Shown here piece after piece: positions 54,045-63,492 of a stretch of DNA of 64,000 nt. Both the position numbers and the translations under genes were made by a program. How positions within the stretch are numbered: the first letter of the stretch is position 1; every line of letters starts with the position of its first letter. Source of the DNA: Streptomyces sp. ISL-10 (lineage in GTDB: Bacteria > Actinomycetota > Actinomycetes > Streptomycetales > Streptomycetaceae); assembly GCF_018614575.1 (NCBI RefSeq), contig NZ_JAGGOJ010000015.1, forward strand, positions 1-64,000, read 5' to 3'. The notes beneath the pieces are model-generated. The model had not been told where the DNA came from, made no database searches, and saw nothing but the letters and a program-made list of their open reading frames with translations.

Positions 54045-54412
54045 CCCGCGGACCGGGCCGACGACGGGCACGGAAGGGGTCGTGAAGGCGCATCGTCCAC
54101 ATGGGCCAACCTGCCGCAACGATCGCCCCACCCCCAGCCTGGGGTGGGTGGGACCTCGTCGGTGCCCGTGCAGGTCGTACTTGGAGTGGACGGCGGCCGA
54201 CTGGTTGGGCGGTCGACATGGGAACCGGCCGAAGTGCTTTGTCGCCGATCGCCTCGGCGTGCTCCCCCGTACCGGGCTTGGCTGAGCGCGGACGAGGGTG
54301 TCGAACACGTCCGAGTGGCAGCTGATGCGCGAGGTGCTCCGAGACGGCCACCGGCTGCGGAGGGAGTCAGGGATCGGGCCTCCGGCAGCGGGCGTGCAGC
54401 GGACCATAGAGC
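54045..54412. other. Non-coding stretch with possible transposase-like relic
   Basis: No intact gene. On the minus strand, a frame reading RPRSAKPGTGEHAEAIGDKAL is reminiscent of the GRPRxRPxxVIADKAY-type region of IS5 transposases, but the match is weak and short. CACCCCCAGCCTGGGGTG at about 54130-54147 is a hairpin. Confidence 0.3.
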
Positions 54413-55975
54413 TCAAAGCCCGCCGACTTTGGCGCTCGCCGACACTTCGTAGACCAGAGTGACCGTGCGGCGGCCGCCGGGCGGGAGGGTGACATCCCAG
54501 CGGGCGATGCCTTCGGCGTCGAGCATGTCGGGCGCCGGGGAGCAGGCTTCCTTGCGCAGGCGTACCTCCACCGCCGAGACCTCGGAGACCGGGATCCGCT
54601 CCCGGAGGACGACCACCCGTTCACCGTGCTCCCCAGGAGCGGAGAACCGGGACAGGTGCAGCCGGACCGTGCGGGTGACCACCGTCCGCTGGGTGATTCC
54701 GGTGGAGTCGCGCGACTCCTCGGCATGCCGGACCACCCGGTAGTCGTCGCAGCTGCCGAAGGCGAGCTGGGCGGGGACGCCGGGGCCAGTGAAGTCCAGC
54801 GTGCCGCGGCCACTGAATCCGCTGCCGCGGACCAGGTCCACGGGCCCGGCGAGCAGTGCATGGCCGGACAGGTTGTCGAACCGCACCACGTGGGTGACCA
54901 GCGCAGACAACTCGGGTGAGCAGGCGTACTCGCCGTTCGCGGCCGTGGTGAAGGCGGAGAGCGGCACCCGGTGGGCGCGGCCGTCCCCGGGCACGGAGAC
55001 CGGGCGAGGGGAGTTCAGCACCCGCGCCTCGCCGCGGTCGTCCACCCCCGGCAGGCCGAGTACCGGGGCCGGGCCGAGGTCGCCGATCTCCTCCTCGCGC
55101 AGCTCGACGTCGACCGTGCGGCGCTCCGCGGGGGAGCGGTCCTTGAGCGTCAGCCGGTCCTCGCTCAGCCGCGGTGTATCGGTGGCCAGCGCCGACCGGG
55201 CCGTCGACAACGTCAGCCGTACGTCCGACCAGTCCTCGCCGGTGCGTTGCCATACCATCGCGTCGGTCTCCAGCGTCAGGCGGTCCCCGTCGAGCGCGGC
55301 CCGGTAGGCGGGCCGCCACAGCGCACACGGGGTGAGGTGGCTCAGGCGCAGCCCGACCGGCCCGGCGACCGCGGCCTCCACGGTCAGCTCGATATGGCCG
55401 ACCAGCTCGGCGGGCTCCCCCTCGGCGAGGTCCATGGCCCGCTGGGCCTCCCCGATCTCGACAGCAAGGGCGGTCAGCCGGGCCTCCACGGTGCGCAGTT
55501 GCTCGCCGTACGAGTCGCGCTCGTCGTCCAGACGGTCCAGTTCGCGGGTCCAGCGGGGCCCCTCGCTCTCCCCGGAGCCGGCGCCTTCGCCGATCTCCCG
55601 CAGCAGATCGGCGGCGAGGCGGGCGAGCAGGTCAAGGCGGGCATGCAGCCGATCGCGTCGCTGCCCCAGGGCGAGCCGCTCCTCTTCGAGGGTGTGCACG
55701 CGGTGGCGCAGGACGGAGTCGTCGTCGGTGGACGGCAGAGGCCCGCGCGGCGTCCAGCTGCGGACGATCCGCATGTCGAGCACGGTCGCGGGGTGACCGG
55801 CGGTCAGCTCGGCATGGAGGGTGCGGTCGACGGCCAGTGCACTGACCGGTCCGAGACGCAGCCGCTGGACCCCGGCCTCCAGGTCGAGCACGACGGCGCG
55901 CTCGATGTGGGCTCGATCCTCCAGGCAGGTGACGGCGGTGACGGGGAGAGGAAACGGCTTCGGGGCCGTGGACAT
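54413..55975 (-). CDS. DUF4139 (MuiA-like) protein
   Basis: A 520-aa protein of the mucoidy-inhibitor A/DUF4139 family. The N-terminal DUF4140 domain (ALAVDRTLHAELTAGHPATV) is followed by a long coiled coil (residues about 90-165), then the beta-rich DUF4139 domain (GPVGLRLSHLTPCALWRPAYRAAL, GEDWSDVRLTLSTA, and a C-terminal IARWDVTLPPGG followed by RTVTLVYEV). No signal peptide is seen. The molecular role is unknown. ATG at 55975 starts 8 bases after the stop of the related gene upstream, so the pair forms an operon. Confidence 0.88.
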   Translation of the reverse strand: MSTAPKPFPLPVTAVTCLEDRAHIERAVVLDLEAGVQRLRLGPVSALAVDRTLHAELTAGHPATVLDMRIVRSWTPRGPLPSTDDDSVLRHRVHTLEEERLALGQRRDRLHARLDLLARLAADLLREIGEGAGSGESEGPRWTRELDRLDDERDSYGEQLRTVEARLTALAVEIGEAQRAMDLAEGEPAELVGHIELTVEAAVAGPVGLRLSHLTPCALWRPAYRAALDGDRLTLETDAMVWQRTGEDWSDVRLTLSTARSALATDTPRLSEDRLTLKDRSPAERRTVDVELREEEIGDLGPAPVLGLPGVDDRGEARVLNSPRPVSVPGDGRAHRVPLSAFTTAANGEYACSPELSALVTHVVRFDNLSGHALLAGPVDLVRGSGFSGRGTLDFTGPGVPAQLAFGSCDDYRVVRHAEESRDSTGITQRTVVTRTVRLHLSRFSAPGEHGERVVVLRERIPVSEVSAVEVRLRKEACSPAPDMLDAEGIARWDVTLPPGGRRTVTLVYEVSASAKVGGL

Positions 55976-55983
55976 GGCGTGTG

Positions 55984-58077
55984 TCAGCTCCTGCGGTTGC
56001 CGCCGACCAGGGCCTTGCCGGCCGGGATGCGGATCTCGTAGCCGCCGTCGAGGGCGGCGGTGCCGCCGGCGGCCAGGTCCACCCGCCAGACGCGGGTGCC
56101 CGGGGCATGCTGCTCGGGCTCCGCGCCGTCCTCGGGCGCCGTCCAGTCGGCCCGTTCCTCGATCCGGACGTCCGGTTCGGAGGTGACCGGCACCCGCTCG
56201 CGGACCTCGACGGTGACGGGTCTCGCGAGCCGGTTGGCCAGCTCCACGTGGACGCGGTGGTCGAGCACAGTGGTGTTGTTGCGCAGGCCCGAGGTCGACT
56301 CGTGCAGTTTCGTACGGCGGGTGACCCGGATGCCCTCGGCCGGCCCGAGCCCCACCCGGCGGACACCGCCCGGGGCGAGCGTGGGCAGTGCGGCGGTCAG
56401 CAGGAAGTCGTCGTCGACGGTGACCTCCACCGGGCCGGCCGGCAGAGCCTGGTCGGTGGCGTTGGAGAGCACCAACGTCGCGTACACGGTCTGCTCCACG
56501 GACGGTACGCAGAGGTACTCGGTGCGTAGAACCACCGGGATCTCGTCGACTGTGACGGTGTGCCAGTTGCCGTCCGACGGAATGTCGGCGCGCGCGGTGG
56601 CATCGAAGCGGTGGTCGAAGGAACCCGCCGACTCGCGGGGCCGCACGGCGTGCCCGGGCAACGGAAGCGCGGCCACTGCTTCGGCGCGGCGGCGGTACTC
56701 GGCCGCCACCGCGTCGAAGGGAGAGTCGGGAAACAGCCGGCCTCTGTGACCGTCCTGCTCGTCGGGGCCGCACAGGACGAGGGCGGCGTAGTCGAGCTCG
56801 GCGCCGCTGGGCTGCGGCGGACCGGCCGCCGGTGCCGGAGGCGGTGGCGGCGCGGCCCGGCCCGGAGCCGCAGGTGCCATGGCGGCGGGAGCGGCGAAGG
56901 ACCTGCCGCCGGTACGCGGCATGCCGCCGGGCCGCGACCGTACCGGCCGCGTCAGGTCGGGAGTCCCGCTGCGGAAGACCTCCGGGGAGGCGCCGTCTGC
57001 GCCGCCGGGCATCGGGAGCGCAGCGGGCGGCGGGCCGTAGGCCTGCGGTGGCGGCGGTGGCGGCGGTGTCGGCGGTGGCGGAATGGGGCCGGGCGTGGAG
57101 CCGTCCGCGACGGCCACGGAGTGTGTCCCGGCAGCCGCGGGTGCGGCGGACGAGGCAGGGCGAGGGGCTGCCGCGTCGTACCCGGCGAACAGGTCGGCGA
57201 GACCCGCCGGGGGCTCGCGCCAGCCAGAAGGCGCGGGGGCGGGCTGACGGCGTCCGATCCGGATCGAGCGGAGCCTCGGCAGGTTGGTGCGGCGGCGCAA
57301 GTCGGCGGTGGCCAGGGCGATGCTCACGCCGGTCCAGTCCTCACCGGTGCGCTGGGCGACCGAGGCGCGCAGCATCAGACGGCCGGTGCCGTCGCCCTGA
57401 CGGTGGGTGAGACGGTAGGTCGGCACCCAGACGGCGCCCGGCACCCCGTACTGCAGCTCCACCTCCGCGTCACCGGCGCCGTCGAGGGTCAGGACCGCGG
57501 ACACCGTGGACTCCACGTGCGCTGACGGTGCGTCGGTGGAGGCACGGGCGACCCTGTCCGCGGCGACGGTGAGCTCGTGTTCCACGCGGCGCAGCGCCTC
57601 CTCCAGCTCGACGAGGCCGGTGTGCAGTCCCGTCAGCCGCTCGTCGACGAAGTCGGCGAGCGCCAGCCACGCGTCGACCGGGGTGCGGCGGTGCGGGTCC
57701 TCACGCCTGCGGGCCGGCGGGACCGGGTGCAGAGCCCTGACCTCCTCGATCAGGCCCAGCTGCCGGTCCCGGCGACCCTGCGCTGCCGCGTACTCGTCGC
57801 GCAGCCGCTCGACCTCGCGCTGCAACTCGTCGGGCGTGCCGGTGCCGAGCGGCTCGGCCTCGACCTCCACCCGGGCTTCGGTGACGCGCACCCTGGGGGC
57901 GCCCAGGACACTGGCCCGCAGTGAGCCCGGGTCCAGCGAGCGGGGCAGTCCCGCCACCCGCACCCGGCCGTCCGGAGGCACGCTGCCCCGGGCCAGGCGG
58001 CGGCAGACCGCGCCCTGTGCGTACACCACGACCGAATCGAGGATCGACCCCCACCTTTGTGCTGTCCCAGCCGTCAT
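55984..58077 (-). CDS. DUF4139 (MuiA-like) protein with Pro-rich insert
   Basis: A 697-aa paralog of the downstream gene: DUF4140 N-terminus (SVVVYAQGAVCRRLARGSVP), coiled coil (about residues 80-175), DUF4139 beta domain (GAVWVPTYRLTHR, TGEDWTGVSIALATADLRR). A low-complexity Pro/Ala/Gly insert (about 280-440, including a PPPPTPPPPPPP run) separates this from the C-terminal beta domain. ATG at 58077 has no good SD. Two unlike-sized paralogs in tandem suggest a heteromeric complex (inference). Confidence 0.88.
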   Translation of the reverse strand: MTAGTAQRWGSILDSVVVYAQGAVCRRLARGSVPPDGRVRVAGLPRSLDPGSLRASVLGAPRVRVTEARVEVEAEPLGTGTPDELQREVERLRDEYAAAQGRRDRQLGLIEEVRALHPVPPARRREDPHRRTPVDAWLALADFVDERLTGLHTGLVELEEALRRVEHELTVAADRVARASTDAPSAHVESTVSAVLTLDGAGDAEVELQYGVPGAVWVPTYRLTHRQGDGTGRLMLRASVAQRTGEDWTGVSIALATADLRRRTNLPRLRSIRIGRRQPAPAPSGWREPPAGLADLFAGYDAAAPRPASSAAPAAAGTHSVAVADGSTPGPIPPPPTPPPPPPPQAYGPPPAALPMPGGADGASPEVFRSGTPDLTRPVRSRPGGMPRTGGRSFAAPAAMAPAAPGRAAPPPPPAPAAGPPQPSGAELDYAALVLCGPDEQDGHRGRLFPDSPFDAVAAEYRRRAEAVAALPLPGHAVRPRESAGSFDHRFDATARADIPSDGNWHTVTVDEIPVVLRTEYLCVPSVEQTVYATLVLSNATDQALPAGPVEVTVDDDFLLTAALPTLAPGGVRRVGLGPAEGIRVTRRTKLHESTSGLRNNTTVLDHRVHVELANRLARPVTVEVRERVPVTSEPDVRIEERADWTAPEDGAEPEQHAPGTRVWRVDLAAGGTAALDGGYEIRIPAGKALVGGNRRS

Positions 58078-58179
58078 GTGCTCCGCCCCCGCCGCGTCCG
58101 TGCTGAGCGAAGCCTACGCCCGGGCGGTCCGCGCATCCGCGGAAGTCCCGATGTCCGTGGCCTGTCGTACGGTCGGGCC

Positions 58180-58533
58180 ATGTGCACGTCCGACGAAGTC
58201 CGTGAACTCGCCCTCGCCCTGCCGGAGACGACCGAGAAGGAGGCCTGGTCCATGCCCACCTTCCGGGTCGCCGGGAAGATGTTCCTCACCCTGCCCGACG
58301 ACGAGACGTCGATGGCCGTCCGCTGCCCGAAGGAGGAGCGCGGCGAGCTGGTCCTCGCCGAGCCCGAGAAGTTCTGGGTCGCGGACCACGAGGCGTCCTT
58401 CGCCTGGGTGCGGGTGCGTCTGGCGGCCCTGGACGACGCGGATGAGCTCCGTGCGATCGTCGTCGACTCGTGGAGCCAGGCGGCTCCGCCCAGGCTGCTC
58501 CAGGCCCACCCCGACCTCGCGTCCCCGGCATAG
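58180..58533 (+). CDS. MmcQ/YjbR-family protein
   Basis: A 117-aa protein of the MmcQ/YjbR (CyaY-like double-wing DNA-binding) fold: VRELALALPETTEKEAWSMPTF, then GKMFLTLPDDE, PEKFWVADHEASFAWVRVRL and a C-terminal SWSQAAPPRLL. The family function is uncertain. Leaderless: TACGGT (58168-58173) lies 6 bases before the ATG. It diverges from the DUF4139 operon. Confidence 0.85.
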   Translation: MCTSDEVRELALALPETTEKEAWSMPTFRVAGKMFLTLPDDETSMAVRCPKEERGELVLAEPEKFWVADHEASFAWVRVRLAALDDADELRAIVVDSWSQAAPPRLLQAHPDLASPA

Positions 58534-58856
58534 AGGGGCCTCTGCGTTCCGACTCATGCCTAGGAGTCGGGCGCGCCCCGTCCCGACCGTATGCCGGGGA
58601 GCGGCGTCGAGGTCCGCCTGGTCACGCGGTGGTGGCCGCTGGTCCGGCAAACGGCATCACCGCCCCCGAGCCGCCGCGCGGGATTGGGCCGACGCACTCC
58701 TCCCTCTCTTGATGACTGCCGGTAAGTGATCAGGCTCACTCCGCAATGTCTCCGCCTCGCGTTTTGTCCCCGCTTCCTCCCGCCATGATCCCCATTGGTG
58801 CGGCGTTCCGCTGACTGCGCAGCAACTCAGTTCACAGGAGAAACAGGGGCATTGGC
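58534..58856. other. Intergenic region before the SGNH gene
   Basis: No gene is supported. One short + strand frame near 58676-58728 reads RDWADALLPLLMTAGK before a stop, which may be the tail of a lost gene. AGGAG near 58836 and GGGG near 58846 precede the GTG of the SGNH gene. Confidence 0.4.
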
Positions 58857-60686
58857 GTGAACAGCAGGTGGTCTCGGCGGGTGGCACGACGGTGTAGGGG
58901 CAACGGCAGGGGTCCCGCTCTGCACAGAGGGAAGTTGTCCCACCTCATACACGCGGCCAGGCTCGTCCTTCCGGCGGCGGCCGCGGCTCTCCTGGGCCAG
59001 TTGCTCACCGGAGTCCCCGCCGCAGCCGGGACGGACGCCTCTGCCGCATCCGCGTACCCGATCATCCTCGATGTGGACCTCACCCCCAATCCGGTCTGCA
59101 GCGGACCGGTGCAAGGTCGTGTGCAGCTGTACGACCCTGCCGCGGCGAGGGCCCGGGCCACGGTCGAATGGCGGGTGCGCGCCGGCGGGGAGCAGCTGGG
59201 CGGCGGGCAGATCGTCATGGGTGCGGCACTGTCCGGAGCCGGGTTCAGTATTCCGTTCGATCGCGTGCCGCCGGCGGAGACGGGCTTGCGGTTCGACGCC
59301 CGCGTGCTCCCCTCGTCCGCCGGCGAGGAGCCCGGTCCGTACGGCAAGGTCTGGCGGGACACCATCAGGCGGGGCTGCGATCCGGTGCGCGTGGCTTCCG
59401 TCGGGGACTCGGTCGTCTGGGGGCAGGGCCTGGAGCATGACCAGAAGTTTCCCTACCTGACGGGCCAGCTGCTCGGGCGCGCGACAGGGCGGGGCCATCA
59501 GCACATGGACTACGCGATCTCCGGCGCGGTGCTCGACGCACCCGAGCTTCCCGCGGGCAACGACGACTCAGCATGCCTCCAGAAGCAGGAGAAGCAGGAC
59601 CCCGACGGCGACGGTGAAATGGAGTTCGGCGAGGTCACGCAGCAAGTTCCGGATGTCTTCTGCCAGTTGGAGAAGGCTGGCGCGCAGGCGAGGGCGGGCG
59701 GATACGGTCTCGACCTGGTCGTGATCAATGGATGCATCAACGACCTCGACCCGTTCTTCGGTATCGCCGTGGGCATCACCCCCGGCTCGAAGAACCTGCC
59801 GGAGGCGGTCCGGCGCGAGTGCTCCGGCATAGGCGCGGCACCGGAGAACCCGGCGAAGGACGTGCCCTACTTCAGCGGTGCCAAGGTCGGATACGGCGGC
59901 CGCGGCATGCGGGCAGCGATCGAGAAGGCACATTCCCTGCCCGGTCGGCCGAAGGTCATCGTGGCGGACTTCTACTACGCCCTCAGCCGTGCCAGCTCCC
60001 CCATACCGGTAAAGCACTGCACCGCACCTGGACTTGAGGGAGCTCGGTTCATCGCCTGCAAGGGCGCGCTCGGTGAGGCGACCACGCGCTACGAGCAGTA
60101 CACCCAACTGGCCAACGACGCCTACCGCAAGGCGGCCGATGCGGCGAACAATGCCTCACCGGACGGCCCGTACGCGGTAGCGGCCGACGGGCTGTTCACG
60201 CTGGACAGTGCCGTCTTCGCCCCGCACTCCACGGTCTGGGGCACTCCGTTCGCCGACCCGATGTACCCGCTGCGCAAGAAGGCCTGCCCGGAGCTCAGCT
60301 CCACCCCCGTCCAGTGTCTCTCCGCGGCCGTCGGCCATCCCGACATCGCCGGAGCCCGGCGGTATGCCGACGCCTTTCTCCTCAACCCGCGCCTGCGCCA
60401 GTGGTTCCACCTCGCACCCGGCGGGCCGCGGTTGGTGCTGGCCGCCCCCAAGGACGCGCATGTCGGCAGCGAGGTGCGCCTGACAGCGACGGTGGGCGGC
60501 GCATGGCCCCCCGCCGGATACCGCTACCACTGGTACTTCGGCGACGGCACACGGCAGGAGACCGGTGAAGCGACCACCACGCATGCCTATGACCGAGAAG
60601 GGCCCTACCTGCCCCGGCTGGTCTTGACCAGCGTGGACGGCCGACAGGTACTGACCGAGGCCACGGAGACCATAACCGTGAACTGA
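58857..60686 (+). CDS. Secreted SGNH/GDSL hydrolase with C-terminal PKD-like domain
   Basis: A 609-aa exported protein. A long N-terminal region ends in a signal helix (LVLPAAAAALLGQLLTGVPAAAG, residues about 36-58, cleavage after an Ala-Ala pair is likely). Block I is VASVGDSVVWGQGL with nucleophile Ser185, followed by VVINGCINDLDPF as the Asn block and VGHPDIAGARRYAD with the catalytic His. Residues about 520-609 form a PKD-like beta-sandwich (YRYHWYFGDGTRQ, GPYLPRLVLTSVDG). It is probably an extracellular esterase acting on a polymer-bound acyl group. Start is GTG at 58857 after AGGAG. Confidence 0.87.
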   Translation: MNSRWSRRVARRCRGNGRGPALHRGKLSHLIHAARLVLPAAAAALLGQLLTGVPAAAGTDASAASAYPIILDVDLTPNPVCSGPVQGRVQLYDPAAARARATVEWRVRAGGEQLGGGQIVMGAALSGAGFSIPFDRVPPAETGLRFDARVLPSSAGEEPGPYGKVWRDTIRRGCDPVRVASVGDSVVWGQGLEHDQKFPYLTGQLLGRATGRGHQHMDYAISGAVLDAPELPAGNDDSACLQKQEKQDPDGDGEMEFGEVTQQVPDVFCQLEKAGAQARAGGYGLDLVVINGCINDLDPFFGIAVGITPGSKNLPEAVRRECSGIGAAPENPAKDVPYFSGAKVGYGGRGMRAAIEKAHSLPGRPKVIVADFYYALSRASSPIPVKHCTAPGLEGARFIACKGALGEATTRYEQYTQLANDAYRKAADAANNASPDGPYAVAADGLFTLDSAVFAPHSTVWGTPFADPMYPLRKKACPELSSTPVQCLSAAVGHPDIAGARRYADAFLLNPRLRQWFHLAPGGPRLVLAAPKDAHVGSEVRLTATVGGAWPPAGYRYHWYFGDGTRQETGEATTTHAYDREGPYLPRLVLTSVDGRQVLTEATETITVN

Positions 60687-60699
60687 TGGCTCAATGGTG

Positions 60700-60815
60700 G
60701 CCTTCGGCCGCCGGCTCGACCCACTGGCTTTCCGCACCGCCTTGTCGACGTTCTCGTCGCTCAGCTGGGCGGGGTTGAAGGAGCCGCCGCAGGTGAAGTC
60801 GGCCCCATGTAAGCG
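60700..60815 (-). pseudogene. Possible fragment of a solute-binding protein
   Basis: Minus-strand codons near 60800-60720 read GADFTCGGSFNPAQLSDENV followed by DKAVRKA, which resembles the C-terminal part of oligopeptide-type ABC substrate-binding proteins. Only about 28 codons are recognisable. The evidence is weak; the rest of 60687-60882 is featureless. Confidence 0.3.
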
Positions 60816-60882
60816 GCCGGGTCACCGGCGTCCAGGACGGCCGCCGGGACGGGATGAACCCGGTGCGGCAGCCGAGGGAAGG

Positions 60883-61917
60883 TCAGAAGGTGCGGGCTCT
60901 GCCGCGTACGCGCAGGCCGACCTCGTCACCGAGAGCGTAAGGGACCGCGGTCGGGTCGAAGATCCGGGCGGTCACCGACGTCCCGTCGACCAGACGCAGT
61001 GCCAAGAGGGCGTCGTGGCCCTGGAAGTCACGGCGTACGACGGCGGCCGCGACCGTGCTCGACGTCCCGGGTGGGGCGACTTCGATCTGCTCGGGCCGCA
61101 GGAGTACATGCGTGCTCCTGGTCGGGATCTCGCCGGCCGGAACGACAGGAATCATGCCGAGCGGGGTCCGGGCCAGGGCGCCGTCCATCACAGCGGGAAG
61201 CCAGACCGCCTCGCCGACGAATCCCGCCACCCACGGGTCGGCCGGTGAGCCGTAGACAAGGTCCGGTGGCCCGCTCTGGACGATCCGGCCGTCCCGCATG
61301 ACGGCGACCTCGTCCGCGATCGACAGGGCCTCGGCCTGGTCATGCGTCACGAGGACGGCAGTGGCGCCGTCCGCGCGAAGGGCCTGGCGCACGTCGTGTC
61401 GTACTTCGGCACGCAGTGCGGCGTCGAGCGCGCTGAACGGCTCGTCGAGCAGGACGACCGGCGGGCGCGGCGCCAACGCCCGGGCGACGGCGACACGTTG
61501 CTGCTGGCCGCCGGAGAGGTGGTACGGCATCCGGTCCTCGAAGCCCGAAAGGCCCACCAGCTCCAGCACGGCGGCGACGCGACCGGCCCGCCGGGCCGCC
61601 CTGTCGAGCCCGTAGGCCACGTTTCCCCGGACCGGAAGGTGCGGGAAGAGCGCACCTTCCTGCGGAACGACCGCGATCCGCCGCCGATCGGGCGGTACCT
61701 CTGCGCCGGGTGCGGCGACCCGGCGGTCGTCGACCCGGATCTCCCCGGCCCCCACACGCTCGAATCCGGCGATGCAGCGCAGCAGCGTGGTCTTGCCGCA
61801 GCCGGAAGGACCGAGTACCGCCATCAGCGAACCCGAGCGGACGACGAGGTCCACCCCATTGAGGGCGCGCACATGTCCGTACGACTTGTGCAGTCCGGTG
61901 ATGCGCAGCTCCGCCAT
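60883..61917 (-). CDS. ABC transporter ATP-binding protein, iron/ferric (FbpC-like)
   Basis: A 344-aa ATPase. It has Walker A GPSGCGKTT, Q-loop VPQEGALFPHL, the signature LSGGQQQRVAVARAL, Walker B VVLLDEPFSALD and the switch His in VLVTHDQAEAL. The C-terminal TOBE domain (about 240-344, HVLLRPEQIEVAPPG) marks the ferric/sulfate/polyamine (CUT-like FbpC) branch. It powers the permease encoded just upstream; only one base lies between the permease stop and this ATG, so they are coupled. With the permease and binding protein it forms an FbpABC-type importer. Confidence 0.93.
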   Translation of the reverse strand: MAELRITGLHKSYGHVRALNGVDLVVRSGSLMAVLGPSGCGKTTLLRCIAGFERVGAGEIRVDDRRVAAPGAEVPPDRRRIAVVPQEGALFPHLPVRGNVAYGLDRAARRAGRVAAVLELVGLSGFEDRMPYHLSGGQQQRVAVARALAPRPPVVLLDEPFSALDAALRAEVRHDVRQALRADGATAVLVTHDQAEALSIADEVAVMRDGRIVQSGPPDLVYGSPADPWVAGFVGEAVWLPAVMDGALARTPLGMIPVVPAGEIPTRSTHVLLRPEQIEVAPPGTSSTVAAAVVRRDFQGHDALLALRLVDGTSVTARIFDPTAVPYALGDEVGLRVRGRARTF

Positions 61918-61918
61918 G

Positions 61919-63451
61919 TCAGCCGCCTCCCCGGGCGAGGACGCCGGTGCGCGCCGAGAGCCACCACGTCGGCACGGCGGCCAGGAGCACCAGCAGCGCC
62001 GCGTAGGGCGCGGCGGCCGCGTACGCGGAGACGGATGTCTGCGTCCACAGCTCGGTGGCGAGCGTGTCCATCCCGGTCGGGCGCAGCAGCAGCGTGGCGG
62101 GCAGCTCCTTCATGCAGGTGAGGAAGACGAGCGCGGCCCCGGCGCCGACCCCGGGTGCGGCCAGCGGCAGGGTCACCGTGCGCAGTACGTATGTACGCCG
62201 GCGCCCGAGCGAGCGGGCCACTTCCTCCAGTTCCGGCGGGGCCTGGACCGCGGCGGAGCTGACGGCGGCGACCGCGAGGGGCAGGAAGAGCGCGGCGTAC
62301 GCCAGGGCGAGGAGCCAGACGGTCTGATAGAGCGGGTATGCCACGTTGATCCCGAAGAAGACCAGCGACAGCCCGATGACCAGGCCCGGCAGCGCGTGGG
62401 ACACATAGGCCAGGCGGTCGAGGGCGACGGCGACCGGGCCGGGCACCCGGGCCGCAAGCAGCCCGAGCGGCAACGCGAGGAGCATGGTGAGGGTCGCGCC
62501 GGTCAGGGACACCCACAGTGAGTTGCCCGCCGCAGCGGCGATCTGGGCCACCGACCCGGGCCGGGAGACGCCCTCGCCGAACCACCGCACCAGGCTTGCC
62601 GCCGGAACCCCGAGGGCCGGCGCCGCCACGCCGGTGAGCACGAGCGCGGCCGGCCACCGCGCGCCCCCGAGGCGCAGTTGAACCGGTGGTCGGCCCGCTC
62701 CGCCGCCGAGCCGGGCGTAGCGGGCCCCGCGGCGTCGGGTCAGCTGCTCGGCCAGGAGGATGAGCGCGGTGAGCGCCACGAGTACGGTCGCGAGCACCAG
62801 CGCGCCGGTCCGGTCGAAGCCGAGGTTGATCGAGGTGAAGACGGCCCGGGTGAAGACGTCCACGCGCAAGATGGAGACGGCTCCGAAGTCGGAGAGCACA
62901 TAGAGCGCGACAAGCAGCGCGCCAGCCGCCACCGCCGGCCTGACCTGCCGCAGCGTGACACCGAGGAACGTGCGCCAAGGGCCGCGCCCGAGCGACCGTG
63001 CCACCTCTTCCTGCGCGGGGTCGACACCGCGCAGCGCGGCCGCGACCGGGAGGTAGACGTACGGATACGACACGAGCGTGAGCACCAGTGCGGCCGCCCA
63101 GAAGCCCTCGAAGCTCGCGACACCGGTGAAGGTGGAGACCCAGGCGAACCCGGCGACATAACTGGGCACGGCGAGCGGCAGCGCGGCCAGCACGCCGAAC
63201 AGCCGCCGTGCAGGCAGGTCGGTGCGCGTCACGAGCAGCGCCGACCCCACGCCGAGTACCGTGCATGCCCCGGTGACCAGCACCGCGAGCGCCACGCTCC
63301 GGGAGGCGAGCGCCCTGGTTCGCGCCGTGAACAGCTCCTCCGCGATCCGGGCCCAGCCCGCGTCGGTGACCCGTACGCCCAGGTAGGCCAGCGGGATCAG
63401 GGAGACGCCGACCCCCAGCGTCGCGGCAACCGCCAGCGCCGGGCGCGGCAC
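61919..63451 (-). CDS. ABC transporter permease, FbpB-like (duplicated permease)
   Basis: A 510-aa protein with about 12 TM helices: two BPD_transp_1 domains in tandem, as in FbpB/SfuB iron permeases. Each half has an EAA loop: EEVARSLGRGPWRTFLGVTL, and ELEEVARSLGRRRTYVLRTV. It forms the channel of the importer with the ATPase at 60883. GTG at 63451 is the best start; a CTG overlapping the binding-protein stop is in frame but would be rare. The genes run binding protein, permease, ATPase, as is typical of iron uptake operons. Confidence 0.91.
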   Translation of the reverse strand: MPRPALAVAATLGVGVSLIPLAYLGVRVTDAGWARIAEELFTARTRALASRSVALAVLVTGACTVLGVGSALLVTRTDLPARRLFGVLAALPLAVPSYVAGFAWVSTFTGVASFEGFWAAALVLTLVSYPYVYLPVAAALRGVDPAQEEVARSLGRGPWRTFLGVTLRQVRPAVAAGALLVALYVLSDFGAVSILRVDVFTRAVFTSINLGFDRTGALVLATVLVALTALILLAEQLTRRRGARYARLGGGAGRPPVQLRLGGARWPAALVLTGVAAPALGVPAASLVRWFGEGVSRPGSVAQIAAAAGNSLWVSLTGATLTMLLALPLGLLAARVPGPVAVALDRLAYVSHALPGLVIGLSLVFFGINVAYPLYQTVWLLALAYAALFLPLAVAAVSSAAVQAPPELEEVARSLGRRRTYVLRTVTLPLAAPGVGAGAALVFLTCMKELPATLLLRPTGMDTLATELWTQTSVSAYAAAAPYAALLVLLAAVPTWWLSARTGVLARGGG

Positions 63452-63492
63452 GAGGTGCCGGACCCGGCGGAGCGTGAGAGCGGGCGTTGTAC

